The translations under genes were made by a program, and so were the position numbers. This document shows positions 45,724-54,910 of a stretch of DNA of 55,998 bases, piece by piece (position 1 is the first letter of the stretch; every line of letters begins with the position of its first letter). The notes below the pieces were generated by a model. It saw nothing but the letters and a program-made list of their open reading frames with translations, was not told the origin of the DNA and did no database searches. Source of the DNA: a virus; the IMG/VR virus record IMGVR_UViG_3300006802_000116, positions 1-55,998 of that record; one strand, given 5' to 3'.

Positions 45724-46929
45724 GTGGCGGCGCAGGGTTGGATCACGGTCCCTGGCAAGGGCAAGCGCTGGCGAGACGGCAGCGGCAAGTTGACCTACAT
45801 GCCACCGGCCTCGGCGGGCGTAGCTGCGCAGTTGTCGGCGCCGGTCGAAGCCGCGTTGAATGGCGCGGTCGATGCACTTAATCGATACGGGGTTGGTATC
45901 ACCCCGGCCGCCAGGGCGGAGTACCTTGGCGCACCCGCGGCTTCCACGGACTGGCGCAAGAACCCTGACGGGTCTCCGCGCATTGGCAACGCGGCGACGG
46001 CGGACCTGATTGCTGGGCAGAACGCCGCGATCAAGGCTTACGACACCCCAGCGCCCGGCCTGACAGCCCCAGCGCCGCAGGTGACGCCAGCAGTGCGGGC
46101 TCGCCAGGAGGCGGTGACCACAATGGCGCAGCAATACGCGCCGCAGGACTACTGGAAGAGCCAGACCGGTGCCGCCCTGGCCGAGGCTGCCAAGAGTGGC
46201 CCTCGCGCCGGAGAGGCGGGTTACGCCCAACGCGCCGATATTCAGGCCTGGATCGAAGCCAATAAGAACGCCCCCAAAGGCGCTGATGGCAAGAACATCG
46301 TCGAGCGCTTCCTCGAGAAGCAGCGAGCTCAGGGCCTGCTCGATGCCTCTGGCGGCGGTGAGGCGTTCTTGGGCGAGCGCGTGGCAATGCCCGTCGACGC
46401 CGAGAGTGCAGCGCAGGCGGCCCGGCGAGGGCTGGTTGGCTTCGAGGGCAATGCCTTGGAGCAGGCCCAGGCCGACGTGGCGCGCCTGCAGGCTGGCGAA
46501 CGCGGCGAGATGATCAGCCGCGCCTTCTCCGGCCGGCTGAGTAGCCCGGAACTCGATCAGCTGCTCGCTAAATACCGAGTCTCGGGCGCCGATCTTGGCG
46601 CTTACGCCGATGCCTTCACCATGAAGCCGAGCGACGTGGCGTTCAACGGCACCGTCAACCTGTCTCCGGGGCAGGGCATGTCCATCGGCCAGCGACCGAT
46701 TGAAGCCCCAGAGGTCCGACAGCACTCCCTGCAAGCAGTCGCTCCTGCGCAACCGGCGCAGGCTGCGTCGACTGGGGCAAGCGGTAGCTTGGGCATGCAG
46801 CCCACCAGCGCCAGTGCCTCTCAGGTTGGCGTAGCGCCGGCACGGAGCGCGGACCCCGTGAATACGCCGAATCCGGCTGACGAACTCGCGCGGCTTCACC
46901 TGACCCGGGCCGCCCGACTGGGTTACTGA
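45724..46929 (+). CDS. Hypothetical virion protein
   Basis: A 401-residue protein from GTG 45724, four bases after the previous stop. Helical and Ala/Gly/Pro-rich (WITVPGKGKRWRDGSGKLTY; SPELDQLLAKYRVSGADLGA), without membrane segments. It could be a tail-tube-like, internal or tail protein. Unknown family. Confidence 0.55.
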   Translation: MAAQGWITVPGKGKRWRDGSGKLTYMPPASAGVAAQLSAPVEAALNGAVDALNRYGVGITPAARAEYLGAPAASTDWRKNPDGSPRIGNAATADLIAGQNAAIKAYDTPAPGLTAPAPQVTPAVRARQEAVTTMAQQYAPQDYWKSQTGAALAEAAKSGPRAGEAGYAQRADIQAWIEANKNAPKGADGKNIVERFLEKQRAQGLLDASGGGEAFLGERVAMPVDAESAAQAARRGLVGFEGNALEQAQADVARLQAGERGEMISRAFSGRLSSPELDQLLAKYRVSGADLGAYADAFTMKPSDVAFNGTVNLSPGQGMSIGQRPIEAPEVRQHSLQAVAPAQPAQAASTGASGSLGMQPTSASASQVGVAPARSADPVNTPNPADELARLHLTRAARLGY

Positions 46930-46939
46930 GATCATCACC

Positions 46940-47452
46940 ATGACACGCAAACCCGCAGCGAACGCCGCTCAGCCCCTGCCGAACGGGTGGCAGCTAGATC
47001 AGGCGCGTCAGGCGATGGCGAGCAAGTTCTTCACGACGGGCAACGGCGATGGAGTGCCGAAGTCAAACCCGCAAAACTTTGAGTCGTTCCTGGAGCGGCC
47101 CAACCCCGTGGCGCCTGGCTACTCCGGCAACGAATTCGTTCGGGCCAACCCCTACGGAGACGCCATGCAGGCGGCCGTGCTGGACACCCCGCAGTTAACC
47201 CGCCCCGTGCCCGCAGCCGCGCGAGTCATGGCCCCGTCTCCCGCTCCGGGCGCGGAGCAGCAGGTCAACACGCCGGGTTATGGCTTCAACCCGCAGCAGA
47301 GCCCGCTGAACCGGATTGATGTCGCTGCTTATCAGAACGTGCCCCCACCGTTGGGGAGCGGTGGGCCTGCGCAACCGCTTGGGATGTCAACGGGTGTGTC
47401 GCTGGCTGGTAGTGGGCCACAACGAAACGTGCCGCCTCCGCAGGCGACATAG
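46940..47452 (+). CDS. Hypothetical Pro-rich virion protein
   Basis: A 170-residue Pro/Ala/Gln/Asn-rich protein with little secondary structure (PNPVAPGYSGNEFVRANPYG; MAPSPAPGAEQQVNTPGYGF). Probably flexible linker-type virion protein. Unknown family. Confidence 0.5.
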   Translation: MTRKPAANAAQPLPNGWQLDQARQAMASKFFTTGNGDGVPKSNPQNFESFLERPNPVAPGYSGNEFVRANPYGDAMQAAVLDTPQLTRPVPAAARVMAPSPAPGAEQQVNTPGYGFNPQQSPLNRIDVAAYQNVPPPLGSGGPAQPLGMSTGVSLAGSGPQRNVPPPQAT

Positions 47453-47463
47453 CACGGGAGGAT

Positions 47464-47469
47464 TAGACT
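47464..47469 (+). promoter_or_regulatory. TAGACT -10-like promoter element
   Basis: TTAGACT 39 nt before GTG 47509. Confidence 0.5.
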
Positions 47470-47508
47470 GTACGTCATGGCGTGCAGCTGTAGCACGCGG
47501 AGGCAGGA

Positions 47509-48048
47509 GTGGCATCAACCAGTACTTCCAAGCAGCCGATGCTGGTCGACCGGCCGCTACATTCGTTCGCGACAATTGGAGGGGTGGCTGGCCTAACGAC
47601 GGCCACGAACTTCAACACTCCCGCTGCGGCGGGAATGAGTCTGCTGGTCGATTGCAGCTCAAATGATGGAGCCGTGGTCGATGCGCTGTCTGTTGTGATT
47701 ACGGAGTCAACCACGACGACTAGCACGGTACTGGTATTTCTGAGCACCGCATTGACTGCGTCAGCCGTGACTTCGGCTAATTCGGCGTGCGTCGCAAGTG
47801 TGGCGATTCCGGCGGGAAACACGGCGGGTCAACGGGTCAATGTCTCGCTGCCGCCTTTGTGCGTGCCAGTCCCAAACCTGGCGTCGCCGGCTGCAACGAT
47901 TACGACGTATCCAGCAGAGACCGACAAAAAGAACACCGGTCTTTACGTTCCAAGCACGGCTCTCCTTTACGTGGGCGTGACCGCTGCACTGACTACGCCA
48001 AGCGCGAATACGCGAGTGCACGTCTTTGCGCAAGGCGGCTTCTACTGA
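47509..48048 (+). CDS. Beta-rich virion-type protein
   Basis: A 179-residue protein from GTG 47509, Ser/Thr/Ala/Val-rich strands throughout (VVITESTTTTSTVLVFLSTA; NTRVHVFAQGGFY). Resembles the protein at 37615 in composition. Probably a fibre or decoration protein. Unknown family. Confidence 0.55.
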   Translation: MASTSTSKQPMLVDRPLHSFATIGGVAGLTTATNFNTPAAAGMSLLVDCSSNDGAVVDALSVVITESTTTTSTVLVFLSTALTASAVTSANSACVASVAIPAGNTAGQRVNVSLPPLCVPVPNLASPAATITTYPAETDKKNTGLYVPSTALLYVGVTAALTTPSANTRVHVFAQGGFY

Positions 48049-48065
48049 TCTAACGGTGAGCGGCG

Positions 48066-48998
48066 ATGGCTGAGAGCAAACAGCAAAGGGAGCAGGCCAG
48101 GAGACTCCTGGAGGACGTTGGCTCGAACCTGGGCCCAAGGGAGGCTGCGAGGATTGCGGAGAGAACGGGTCTCTCTGCCGAAAGGATTGCAGCGATTGCA
48201 GAAAACCGCGGGCTCGACACAAGAAATGCAGTACCAGCTCCAGCCCCGGCTCCAGCTCCAGCTGCACCCCCACCTGCGCAGGCTCCGGCCGCCCCTGCGC
48301 AGGCGCCTAGACCGGCATCTGCGTGGTCAGCGGCTCCGTTGTATCCAGGGATGTCGAATCCATCGACCTGGGAATCGACGCCAACAAAGTATGTAGCGGC
48401 CCCTGGGAGGCCATCCTGGGATCCGGATCGGACCACTACTCCAACTCCAACCCCAACTCCAACTCCAACTCCAACTCCAACTCCAACTCCAACTCCGGCG
48501 CCGATTGACTACAACCAGCTGTTTGCGTCATGGGCGAACGCTTTTGGCGCAATCAGTGCTGGTTCAAGGGTTCCCGACAGAAGCCAGGAGTTAGACAGCC
48601 TTAGATCTGAACTAAGTAGCGTCACGGCCGAACGAGAGGACGCTAAGGCGCGGGCGCAGGAATACGAGAGACAGCGGGAGCAAGAGCGCGGCATGAGCGT
48701 GGACGATCAGTTGCGTAGTCTGCGATCGGGCTATACCGCGTCTGGTGGCTATGGGGCGGGATTGGGAACCTTAGCTAGTGGAGGCGTCGCATATTCAACG
48801 TCGAGCCGACAACGAGAAGGAGACATCTACGAAAGTTACCGGCGCAACATTGACAACGCAGGGATGAGCGAGCGTGATTCGGCGCCAGGGGTAGAAGAAA
48901 TCGAGGTCCAACGGCGGACGCAAGGGAGTGACAGGGGCCGGCGTCGTGCGCTGGCGGCGGGCTCGGTATCGAGCTACTACAGCCGTCGCTTCGGCTGA
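48066..48998 (+). CDS. Protein with Pro-Ala and Pro-Thr linkers
   Basis: A 310-residue protein with a helical N-terminus (AESKQQREQARRLLEDVGSN), an Ala/Pro linker, a (Pro-Thr)~10 linker from a CCAACT hexanucleotide tract, a coiled coil (RSQELDSLRSELSSVTAERE) and an Arg-rich end. It looks like a long flexible spacer protein, maybe a tail-fibre base or adhesin connector. Unknown family. Confidence 0.55.
   Translation: MAESKQQREQARRLLEDVGSNLGPREAARIAERTGLSAERIAAIAENRGLDTRNAVPAPAPAPAPAAPPPAQAPAAPAQAPRPASAWSAAPLYPGMSNPSTWESTPTKYVAAPGRPSWDPDRTTTPTPTPTPTPTPTPTPTPTPAPIDYNQLFASWANAFGAISAGSRVPDRSQELDSLRSELSSVTAEREDAKARAQEYERQREQERGMSVDDQLRSLRSGYTASGGYGAGLGTLASGGVAYSTSSRQREGDIYESYRRNIDNAGMSERDSAPGVEEIEVQRRTQGSDRGRRRALAAGSVSSYYSRRFG
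48440..48497 (+). repeat. CCAACT hexanucleotide tract
   Basis: About nine tandem CCAACT units (one CCAACC variant) encoding alternating Pro-Thr. Such tracts can change length by slippage, altering linker length. Confidence 0.85.
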
Positions 48999-50407
48999 TG
49001 GCCAAGGCTTGGGGACCGAAGCTTGACGGCGGATTCAAGCTCGGGTCCGTGCAGCGCTCGCAACGGGCTAAGGCTCCTGGTATCTATCCGTCCAAGGGCG
49101 AGGGCCTGGGTGAGTATGGATCGACGGCCTACCCAACAGTAGTTGAGCAATACAACCGGGTTAGCGACTACAGGCGCTGGCGACTCGGCCAGGAGTATTT
49201 CTTTGGAACAGGGCGAAGCTGGGGGGATTATCAGATCCACTCTCTTGCTCGCTTTGTCACTGGGGCTGTGGATGGCACCTCCAAGGAAGTCACCACGTTG
49301 TTTCCAAGCTCGACCTCGCCAGAACGAGCCTGGTACGCCTCATGCCGGACGAGAGGCTCAATTATTCTGCCCTCACCGCTGACGGCGGCGCAGGTCACGA
49401 CAGATACGTCAAGCCCCGACCCGAGCAACCATACGCTGACACTCAATGTCCTTGGGGTGCTGACCGCGGCGCAGGTGGGGGTGTTCACGATCTTCATTGG
49501 GGATCAATTTGAAGATTCAGCAACCAGCGCCTCGTATCCGGGCGGACTTGTGCAGCGTGACGTCGGCAGCGTGGCATTGACGCTGATCGCGGCAAATCCC
49601 GGCTCGCTGACGCTGGTGTTTGATTTGTCGAGGCCGGCGGGGCGGGTCGAGCGCAACGGGCGGGTGTACTGGGAGAACCTCAGTTACAACCCGGCGAGTC
49701 CGCGTATCTGGCGTACGGGCGCGGGTCGACATCTGTGCAGCAGCTTTAAGTTCTTCTGCTGCTGTCCGGACCACCTGGGCGGCGCCTTGGCCAACCTGGA
49801 GGTGCCGGACAAGGGTCAGCCCCGGGATCGTTTTCCGATGCCGAACGCAGCTCGTGACGTGAATGCGGCATGGGAGCGACAAGGGGCCGGCTATTACCGT
49901 CAGTGGCGCACGCTGCCCAGGCGACGGGACGAAAGGCGGGAGTGCAAGCACATCCATGCCATCCGCTGGGAATGCGGGGTGCCCTGGCTTGAGCCAGACG
50001 ACTATCCGATCGGAGATGATCGGGAGTTCCTGGAGTTCGCGGCTGAGAATGAGCGCCGCTTTTCGAGTGAGGAAATTCTGCAGTATTTCCGGTTGAGGCA
50101 GCTCAACTGGGACCGCTTCGCAATGACAGTGGCCGATGCTGTTGGCATCATCCTGTTCCCAGGCGGCGACCCGCGGGATGCGATCAGACCGGATGCGCGC
50201 CCCCTGCTGTGGAACGACAGCACAGAGCCCCTGGCGATCTGGTGCCGGCAGAACGACTGGTGGCTTGAGCGGGGCACGCAGCGCCTGAAGATCTTCAACG
50301 CAGCGAGCCAGAAATTTGAGTCGACAGTCACCATCGGAGCGACCAGCTATCCTCTGCTGCAGATCGTTGATGCCGGGAGCGCGGGTGCGCCCGTGATCGT
50401 GCCGTGA
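48998..50407 (+). CDS. Hypothetical tail protein with metal-like cysteines
   Basis: A 469-residue protein starting MAKAWGPKLDGGFKLGSVQR, overlapping the previous stop. Cysteine clusters (HLCSSFKFFCCCPDHLGGAL near 255, then RRECKHIHAIRWECG near 310) could bind metal or form disulfides. Beta-rich first half; helical end. It lies between linker and fibre genes, so a tail structural role is likely. Unknown family; cyanophage homologs seem to exist. Confidence 0.55.
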   Translation: MAKAWGPKLDGGFKLGSVQRSQRAKAPGIYPSKGEGLGEYGSTAYPTVVEQYNRVSDYRRWRLGQEYFFGTGRSWGDYQIHSLARFVTGAVDGTSKEVTTLFPSSTSPERAWYASCRTRGSIILPSPLTAAQVTTDTSSPDPSNHTLTLNVLGVLTAAQVGVFTIFIGDQFEDSATSASYPGGLVQRDVGSVALTLIAANPGSLTLVFDLSRPAGRVERNGRVYWENLSYNPASPRIWRTGAGRHLCSSFKFFCCCPDHLGGALANLEVPDKGQPRDRFPMPNAARDVNAAWERQGAGYYRQWRTLPRRRDERRECKHIHAIRWECGVPWLEPDDYPIGDDREFLEFAAENERRFSSEEILQYFRLRQLNWDRFAMTVADAVGIILFPGGDPRDAIRPDARPLLWNDSTEPLAIWCRQNDWWLERGTQRLKIFNAASQKFESTVTIGATSYPLLQIVDAGSAGAPVIVP

Positions 50408-50414
50408 GCGGAAT

Positions 50415-50420
50415 TAGAAT
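50415..50420 (+). promoter_or_regulatory. TAGAAT -10-like promoter element
   Basis: TTAGAATC 20 nt before ATG 50441. Confidence 0.55.
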
Positions 50421-50440
50421 CGAAAGAAAGGCCCAAGGGT

Positions 50441-51238
50441 ATGCCTGCTAGTAACGACCCTCAGCGCAGGCCGCTTTATATCGATCGCGTCAATAAGCGC
50501 CTGCTCTCGGATCCGCTCGGGGCGGGTGCGTGGCCTGTTGAAGTCCTGCCAGCCGGAGCGTTCTCAACCGCGGGCAGTAATGTCGTCATCGGCAGGTATG
50601 GCGCATCGGGGGCGGCGCAGGAGCTAACGGCCGATGTGACAATCCAGCTGCTGAATACGGCCACCACGGAGGTGATCGCGGCGGTGCGGGTGGCGGCGGG
50701 GAGCACAAGCGCGCCTGGCGTACTGCAGCTAACGGACAGCACCAGCAGCACGAGTACCACAACGGCCGCCACGCCTAATTCAGTCAAGACGGCCTGGGAC
50801 CTGGCCAATGCGGCGCTCCCTAAAGCTGGGGGCGCGATGGGAGGGCTCATCACGTTTGCCGCAGGGCAGACAATTACCGGTTACGGAGCGATTGACGCGG
50901 CGCAGACCTGGACCCGTGGTCAGAGAGCGGAGGTAACGCTGTTGACGGATGCGGCCTCGATCACTATCAACCTAGACGACAGCAACAATTTTGCTGTCAC
51001 GCTCGCCGGTAATCGAGTTCTCAACAACCCAAGCAACATCACGCCAGGTCAGTCGGGCAGTATCTTCATTGCCCAAGACGCAACGGGATCGCGCCTCTTA
51101 TCCTACGAATCGGCGTGGGACTTTGCGGGCGGCGCAGTGCCATCGCTGAGTACAGCGGCGAACGCCGTCGATCGACTGGACTATATCGTTAGAAACTCGA
51201 CAAGCATTCACGCGGTCCTGACGAAGGCGGTGGCATGA
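50441..51238 (+). CDS. Tail fibre-type protein
   Basis: A 265-residue protein. VIAAVRVAAGSTSAPGVLQL, then TPNSVKTAWDLANAALPKAG followed by GAMGG is the well-known phage tail-fibre repeat (AAT...VK.A.dLA..A.pKaGG.M.G). The rest is beta-rich Thr/Ser/Ala. It forms trimeric stalks in related phages. ATGA overlap with the next gene. Confidence 0.75.
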   Translation: MPASNDPQRRPLYIDRVNKRLLSDPLGAGAWPVEVLPAGAFSTAGSNVVIGRYGASGAAQELTADVTIQLLNTATTEVIAAVRVAAGSTSAPGVLQLTDSTSSTSTTTAATPNSVKTAWDLANAALPKAGGAMGGLITFAAGQTITGYGAIDAAQTWTRGQRAEVTLLTDAASITINLDDSNNFAVTLAGNRVLNNPSNITPGQSGSIFIAQDATGSRLLSYESAWDFAGGAVPSLSTAANAVDRLDYIVRNSTSIHAVLTKAVA

Positions 51239-53571
51239 GCGTGTTCCATAACAACATGCTTAGCGGTTCCTCTGGGTCAACTCCAGCGGCGTCTTATCAG
51301 ATCCAGAGGAGCCTGCGCTTCAACAGTAGTGACAGTGCCTACTTGTCCAGAACACCGAGCGTGGCGGGGAACAGGAAGACGTGGACGTGGAGCGGGTGGG
51401 TGAAGCGAACGCAGATAGGCACGTCGCAGATTATTTTTGTTTGCTACATTGATGGTAGCAACTACAGCACTTTCGAGTTCTCCGGCGATCAGCTGCGAGT
51501 GTCAAACACTGTAGGAGCCGTCGATAAGTCTGCGCTACTAACTTCGCAAGTGTTCAGGGACACAAATAGTTGGTATCACTTGGTGGTTGCGGCAAACAGT
51601 TCTTCGTCCCTAAAGATGTATGTCAATGGGGTAGAGGTAACGCAATTCCAAGTAGTCATTGGGCCAGATGCAACTGACTGGTTCTACAACTCGACAAATG
51701 CCCACAACATTGGCCGTTACTCCGCCGGATACTATTTCTCCGGCTACCTCGCCGACATCCACTTCATCGACGGCCAGGCCCTAACCCCCAGCAGCTTCGG
51801 CCAGACCGATGCCACCACGGGTGAGTGGGTTCCGATTGCTTATACCGGCACCTACGGCACCAACGGGTTCAAGCTGAACTTCTCCAATAACTCAGCTGCT
51901 ACTGCCACCACACTTGGCGCTGATAGTAGTGGGAATGGGAACAACTGGACGCCGAATAACCTCAGTGTCACCGCCGGCGCAGGCAACGACTCCCTCGTCG
52001 ATACACCCACCAGCTACGGCACCGATACGGGTGTTGGTGGGGAGGTGCGGGGGAACTATTGCACGTTGAATCCGCTTACTGGTGGAGGAGGTGCGCTAAC
52101 TAATGGAAATCTTGATTACACGGTCAGCGCTGGTACTTTCACCAGTGGCTCGATACGTGTCAGCTCGGGTAGTTGGTATTACGAGTTTTCGCTTACCGCT
52201 ACAGGGGGATCAGGGCGCTGGTGGGGGGGATTTATAGATGAGTCACAGGGCGATAGCTTTGGTTATGCCACTAAATCGTTGATGTACGCCAACGATGGTG
52301 TTAACGGCAATAATGCCGCAAGCGGAGCGACATTTACTACTGGCGACATCATAGGAGTTGCTCTTAATGCCTCCACTGGGTCTGCAACTTTTTACAAAAA
52401 CGGAGTGTCGCAATTTACGATGAACTCCGGTTTGAGCGGTGCTACTTGGCGACCTGTTGTGGGATCCGGTGGTGCTACCTGGACCGGTGTTGTCAACTTC
52501 GGCCAACGCCCCTTCGCCTACACCGCCCCCAGCGGCTTCAAGGCGTTGTGCGACACCAACCTGCCCGCCCCGACCATCGTGAAGCCGAACACGGTGATGG
52601 ATGTGAAGCTGATCACGGCAAACAACAGCACGCAGACGATCAGCGGATTTGCGTTCAGCCCTGACTTGGTGTGGACTAAATCACGATCAAACGCTTACTC
52701 TCACTATCTTTACGACACCGTTCGTGGGGTTCAAAAGCCACTGATTAGCAATGCTACAAATGGAGAGGCAACCATTGCAACATCTCTGACTGCTTTCAAT
52801 TCAGACGGATTTACCCTTGGCCCAGATGATGGTGCCAACTACCAAACGGGTACAGGTGCCGCCTGGTGCTGGGACGCTGGTTCGTCTAACGTCGTCAACA
52901 CACAAGGCACCATCACTTCTACGGTGAGGGCTAATGCGAGTTCGGGGTGCTCGATATGCACGTTCACGACTCAAAGCACCGGAACAGGAACATTCGGGCA
53001 TGGGTTAAACGTTGCCCCATCGCTTGTCATTACAAAGGCTCGTGCCGTAGCAAACGACTGGATCACCTATCACGCCTCTGTTGGTAACACTGGGGCACTG
53101 CTTCTCAACAGTACAGCCGCCACTGACACGCAGAGCTTCTACTGGAACAACACAACACCAAGCTCGACAGTCGTTACTCTTGGCACAGGTTTTGCCGGCA
53201 GTAATTCGCTTGTCGCCTACTGCTTCGCCCCAGTAGCCGGGTACTCTTCTTTCGGCAGCTACACCGGCAATGGCAGCTCAGATGGTCCTTTCGTGTTCTG
53301 TAATTTCCGTCCGCGGTGGGTGATGATTAAAAGCTCAAGCAATGCTTATTACTGGATTATTTATGATGCAGCTAGAGATGCGTACAACGCCGCGAGCAAA
53401 GAGCTATTCCCTAACGATAGTTTGGCTGAAACAGTTGTCCCTCGTGACATTGATTTCTTGTCTAACGGATTTAAGTTAAGGAACACAGGGACCACAGATA
53501 ACCAATCGGGAGCCACCTACATCTACGCCGCCTTCGCTGAATCGCCATTTCAGTTTGCTAGAGCAAGATAG
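51235..53571 (+). CDS. LamG/SPRY receptor-binding tail protein
   Basis: A 778-residue protein. Residues about 25-190 form a concanavalin/LamG domain (RSLRFNSSDSAYLSR, TWSGWVKR, DTNSWYHLVVAANSSSSLKM, LADIHFIDGQALTPSSFG). A SPRY-like domain follows at about 290-430 (SSGSWYYEFSLTA, GDIIGVALNASTGSATFYKN). The C-terminal ~300 residues match the marine-phage 'PDLVWTKSR ... D..rG' repeat type (DUF7483-like), twice. Such proteins bind sugars on the host surface. This domain order is common in cyanophage and pelagiphage fibres, so it is the likely host-range determinant. Confidence 0.78.
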   Translation: MSVFHNNMLSGSSGSTPAASYQIQRSLRFNSSDSAYLSRTPSVAGNRKTWTWSGWVKRTQIGTSQIIFVCYIDGSNYSTFEFSGDQLRVSNTVGAVDKSALLTSQVFRDTNSWYHLVVAANSSSSLKMYVNGVEVTQFQVVIGPDATDWFYNSTNAHNIGRYSAGYYFSGYLADIHFIDGQALTPSSFGQTDATTGEWVPIAYTGTYGTNGFKLNFSNNSAATATTLGADSSGNGNNWTPNNLSVTAGAGNDSLVDTPTSYGTDTGVGGEVRGNYCTLNPLTGGGGALTNGNLDYTVSAGTFTSGSIRVSSGSWYYEFSLTATGGSGRWWGGFIDESQGDSFGYATKSLMYANDGVNGNNAASGATFTTGDIIGVALNASTGSATFYKNGVSQFTMNSGLSGATWRPVVGSGGATWTGVVNFGQRPFAYTAPSGFKALCDTNLPAPTIVKPNTVMDVKLITANNSTQTISGFAFSPDLVWTKSRSNAYSHYLYDTVRGVQKPLISNATNGEATIATSLTAFNSDGFTLGPDDGANYQTGTGAAWCWDAGSSNVVNTQGTITSTVRANASSGCSICTFTTQSTGTGTFGHGLNVAPSLVITKARAVANDWITYHASVGNTGALLLNSTAATDTQSFYWNNTTPSSTVVTLGTGFAGSNSLVAYCFAPVAGYSSFGSYTGNGSSDGPFVFCNFRPRWVMIKSSSNAYYWIIYDAARDAYNAASKELFPNDSLAETVVPRDIDFLSNGFKLRNTGTTDNQSGATYIYAAFAESPFQFARAR

Positions 53572-53574
53572 GCT

Positions 53575-54126
53575 ATGTCAAGAGGACGTTTTGCAAAAGA
53601 CCTAGTTGGACAGAAGTTCAACCGCTGGACTGTTATTGCTCGCACAGATCGCCGCGCAGGCAATGGAGGTTTTTATTGGAAGGTCCAATGTGAGTGCGGG
53701 ACCGAAGGCGAGGTGTACACACAAAGCTTGACTTCCGGCAAGTCAAAATCATGTGGCTGTTACGGACGCGACAACAGCAAAAAGCGCATGACCAAGCACG
53801 GCGCTGCTAAGCGTGGATCGCCTGGCTACGAAGCCTATGTGCGCAAGATCCACGAGAAGCGGAAGTATGGGTTAACGCCGGAAATGAAACAACAGCTTCT
53901 CTGGCAACAGCATGATGCCTGTGCAATTTGCGGTTACGAGTTTGGGCAGAAACTTGGCGACTACCACATTGATCACTGCCATGAAACTGGCGTTGTGCGT
54001 GGCATCCTTTGTGATCGCTGCAATCGTGGGCTTGGGTATTTTCGTGACACACCGGATTTCCTTCGGCAAGCAGCTACCTACCTGAGCCCACAAGGGAACA
54101 CGACTTCCGGGCTTCGCCCTATGTAA
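53575..54126 (+). CDS. Endonuclease VII-type HNH endonuclease
   Basis: A 183-residue protein. N-terminal zinc part with CECG and SCGC pairs, then the endonuclease VII HNH core: CAICG, YHIDHCHETG, RGILCDRCNRGLG. Catalytic His and metal cysteines are present. T4 endonuclease VII resolves branched DNA, but this form, with a KNRW-type N-terminal domain and sitting between tail genes with 3-16 nt spacers, looks like a freestanding homing-type HNH gene. ATG is three bases after the fibre stop. Confidence 0.82.
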   Translation: MSRGRFAKDLVGQKFNRWTVIARTDRRAGNGGFYWKVQCECGTEGEVYTQSLTSGKSKSCGCYGRDNSKKRMTKHGAAKRGSPGYEAYVRKIHEKRKYGLTPEMKQQLLWQQHDACAICGYEFGQKLGDYHIDHCHETGVVRGILCDRCNRGLGYFRDTPDFLRQAATYLSPQGNTTSGLRPM

Positions 54127-54142
54127 CACCGCGTTATCGACC

Positions 54143-54634
54143 ATGTTTCTACTCGATGGCAGGCCACTATCCCCTGACGTGGCGTTCACGGCGACTGACG
54201 CTGAGGGCAAGGTCGTCCAGTACCCGCCTAACTGGTTGCGTCTGGCAACGCCGGAAGAGCGAGCGGCAATTGGCATCACAGAGGTGCCTGATCCGCCGGT
54301 CTACGACCAGCGCTTCTACTGGGGGTACGACCAGGACGGAAACCTGATCCCGAAAGACCACGCACAACTCGTTGCGCAGTGGAGTGCAGCGACCCGGCAA
54401 ACGGCAAATACGTTGCTGTCCCCCACGGATTGGATCATTATCCGCGAGTCCGACAACGGTGTTCCAGCCGATCAGGGCATCAAGGCCTGGCGAGAAGCTG
54501 TTCGGCTGTCGGCTGGCAGCAAGGTTTTTGAGATTGAGCAGACGACGGACACCGCCTCCCTAGCTGCCTACATCACGGGTGCCGACTACTCGGCTTGGCC
54601 GATAGAGGGCGATTCAGGTCTTTCTAGAATCTAG
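54143..54634 (+). CDS. Tail-fibre assembly-like protein
   Basis: A 163-residue protein (MFLLDGRPLSPDVAFTATDA...; YDQRFYWGYDQDGNLIPKDH; TLLSPTDWIIIRESDNGVPA; KAWREAVR). The 'LspTDW...R' segment is typical of phage tail-fibre assembly/DUF4376-type proteins found beside fibres. It probably helps fold or attach the LamG fibre from which it is separated by the HNH gene. Confidence 0.65.
   Translation: MFLLDGRPLSPDVAFTATDAEGKVVQYPPNWLRLATPEERAAIGITEVPDPPVYDQRFYWGYDQDGNLIPKDHAQLVAQWSAATRQTANTLLSPTDWIIIRESDNGVPADQGIKAWREAVRLSAGSKVFEIEQTTDTASLAAYITGADYSAWPIEGDSGLSRI
54625..54630 (+). promoter_or_regulatory. TAGAAT -10-like promoter element
   Basis: CTAGAATC 26 nt before ATG 54657. Confidence 0.5.
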
Positions 54635-54656
54635 GCAAGACATAGCGTACGGTTCC

Positions 54657-54902
54657 ATGCCTGCGGTGCGTATCGGCGGTCGGACCTATGAAGAGGTCGC
54701 CGTCACAACAAGGTCGGGATCTCCGCTGCCGGTGTTCAGTGGCTTGCAGATCCCTGCCCACGATTACGCAAGCTTGAGCTACACCGGCAGCAATCTCACT
54801 GGCGTGGTCTACAAAACAGGCGGCGCCGGCGGGACGACCGTGGCCACCTTGACGCTGGCGTACGACGGCAGCAACAACCTGATCTCCGTCACCAAGAGCT
54901 GA
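54657..54902 (+). CDS. Small beta-rich fibre-type protein
   Basis: An 81-residue protein (MPAVRIGGRTYEEVAVTTRS...; GGTTVATLTLAYDGSNNLIS). A two-sheet Gly/Thr-rich pattern common in small fibre-associated proteins. Unknown family. Confidence 0.55.
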   Translation: MPAVRIGGRTYEEVAVTTRSGSPLPVFSGLQIPAHDYASLSYTGSNLTGVVYKTGGAGGTTVATLTLAYDGSNNLISVTKS

Positions 54903-54910
54903 GGTAGGAC

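Noticed and set aside
45640-46950. Minus-strand frame of 436 codons
   Set aside because: Antisense of the 401-aa virion gene; no motif or start signal.
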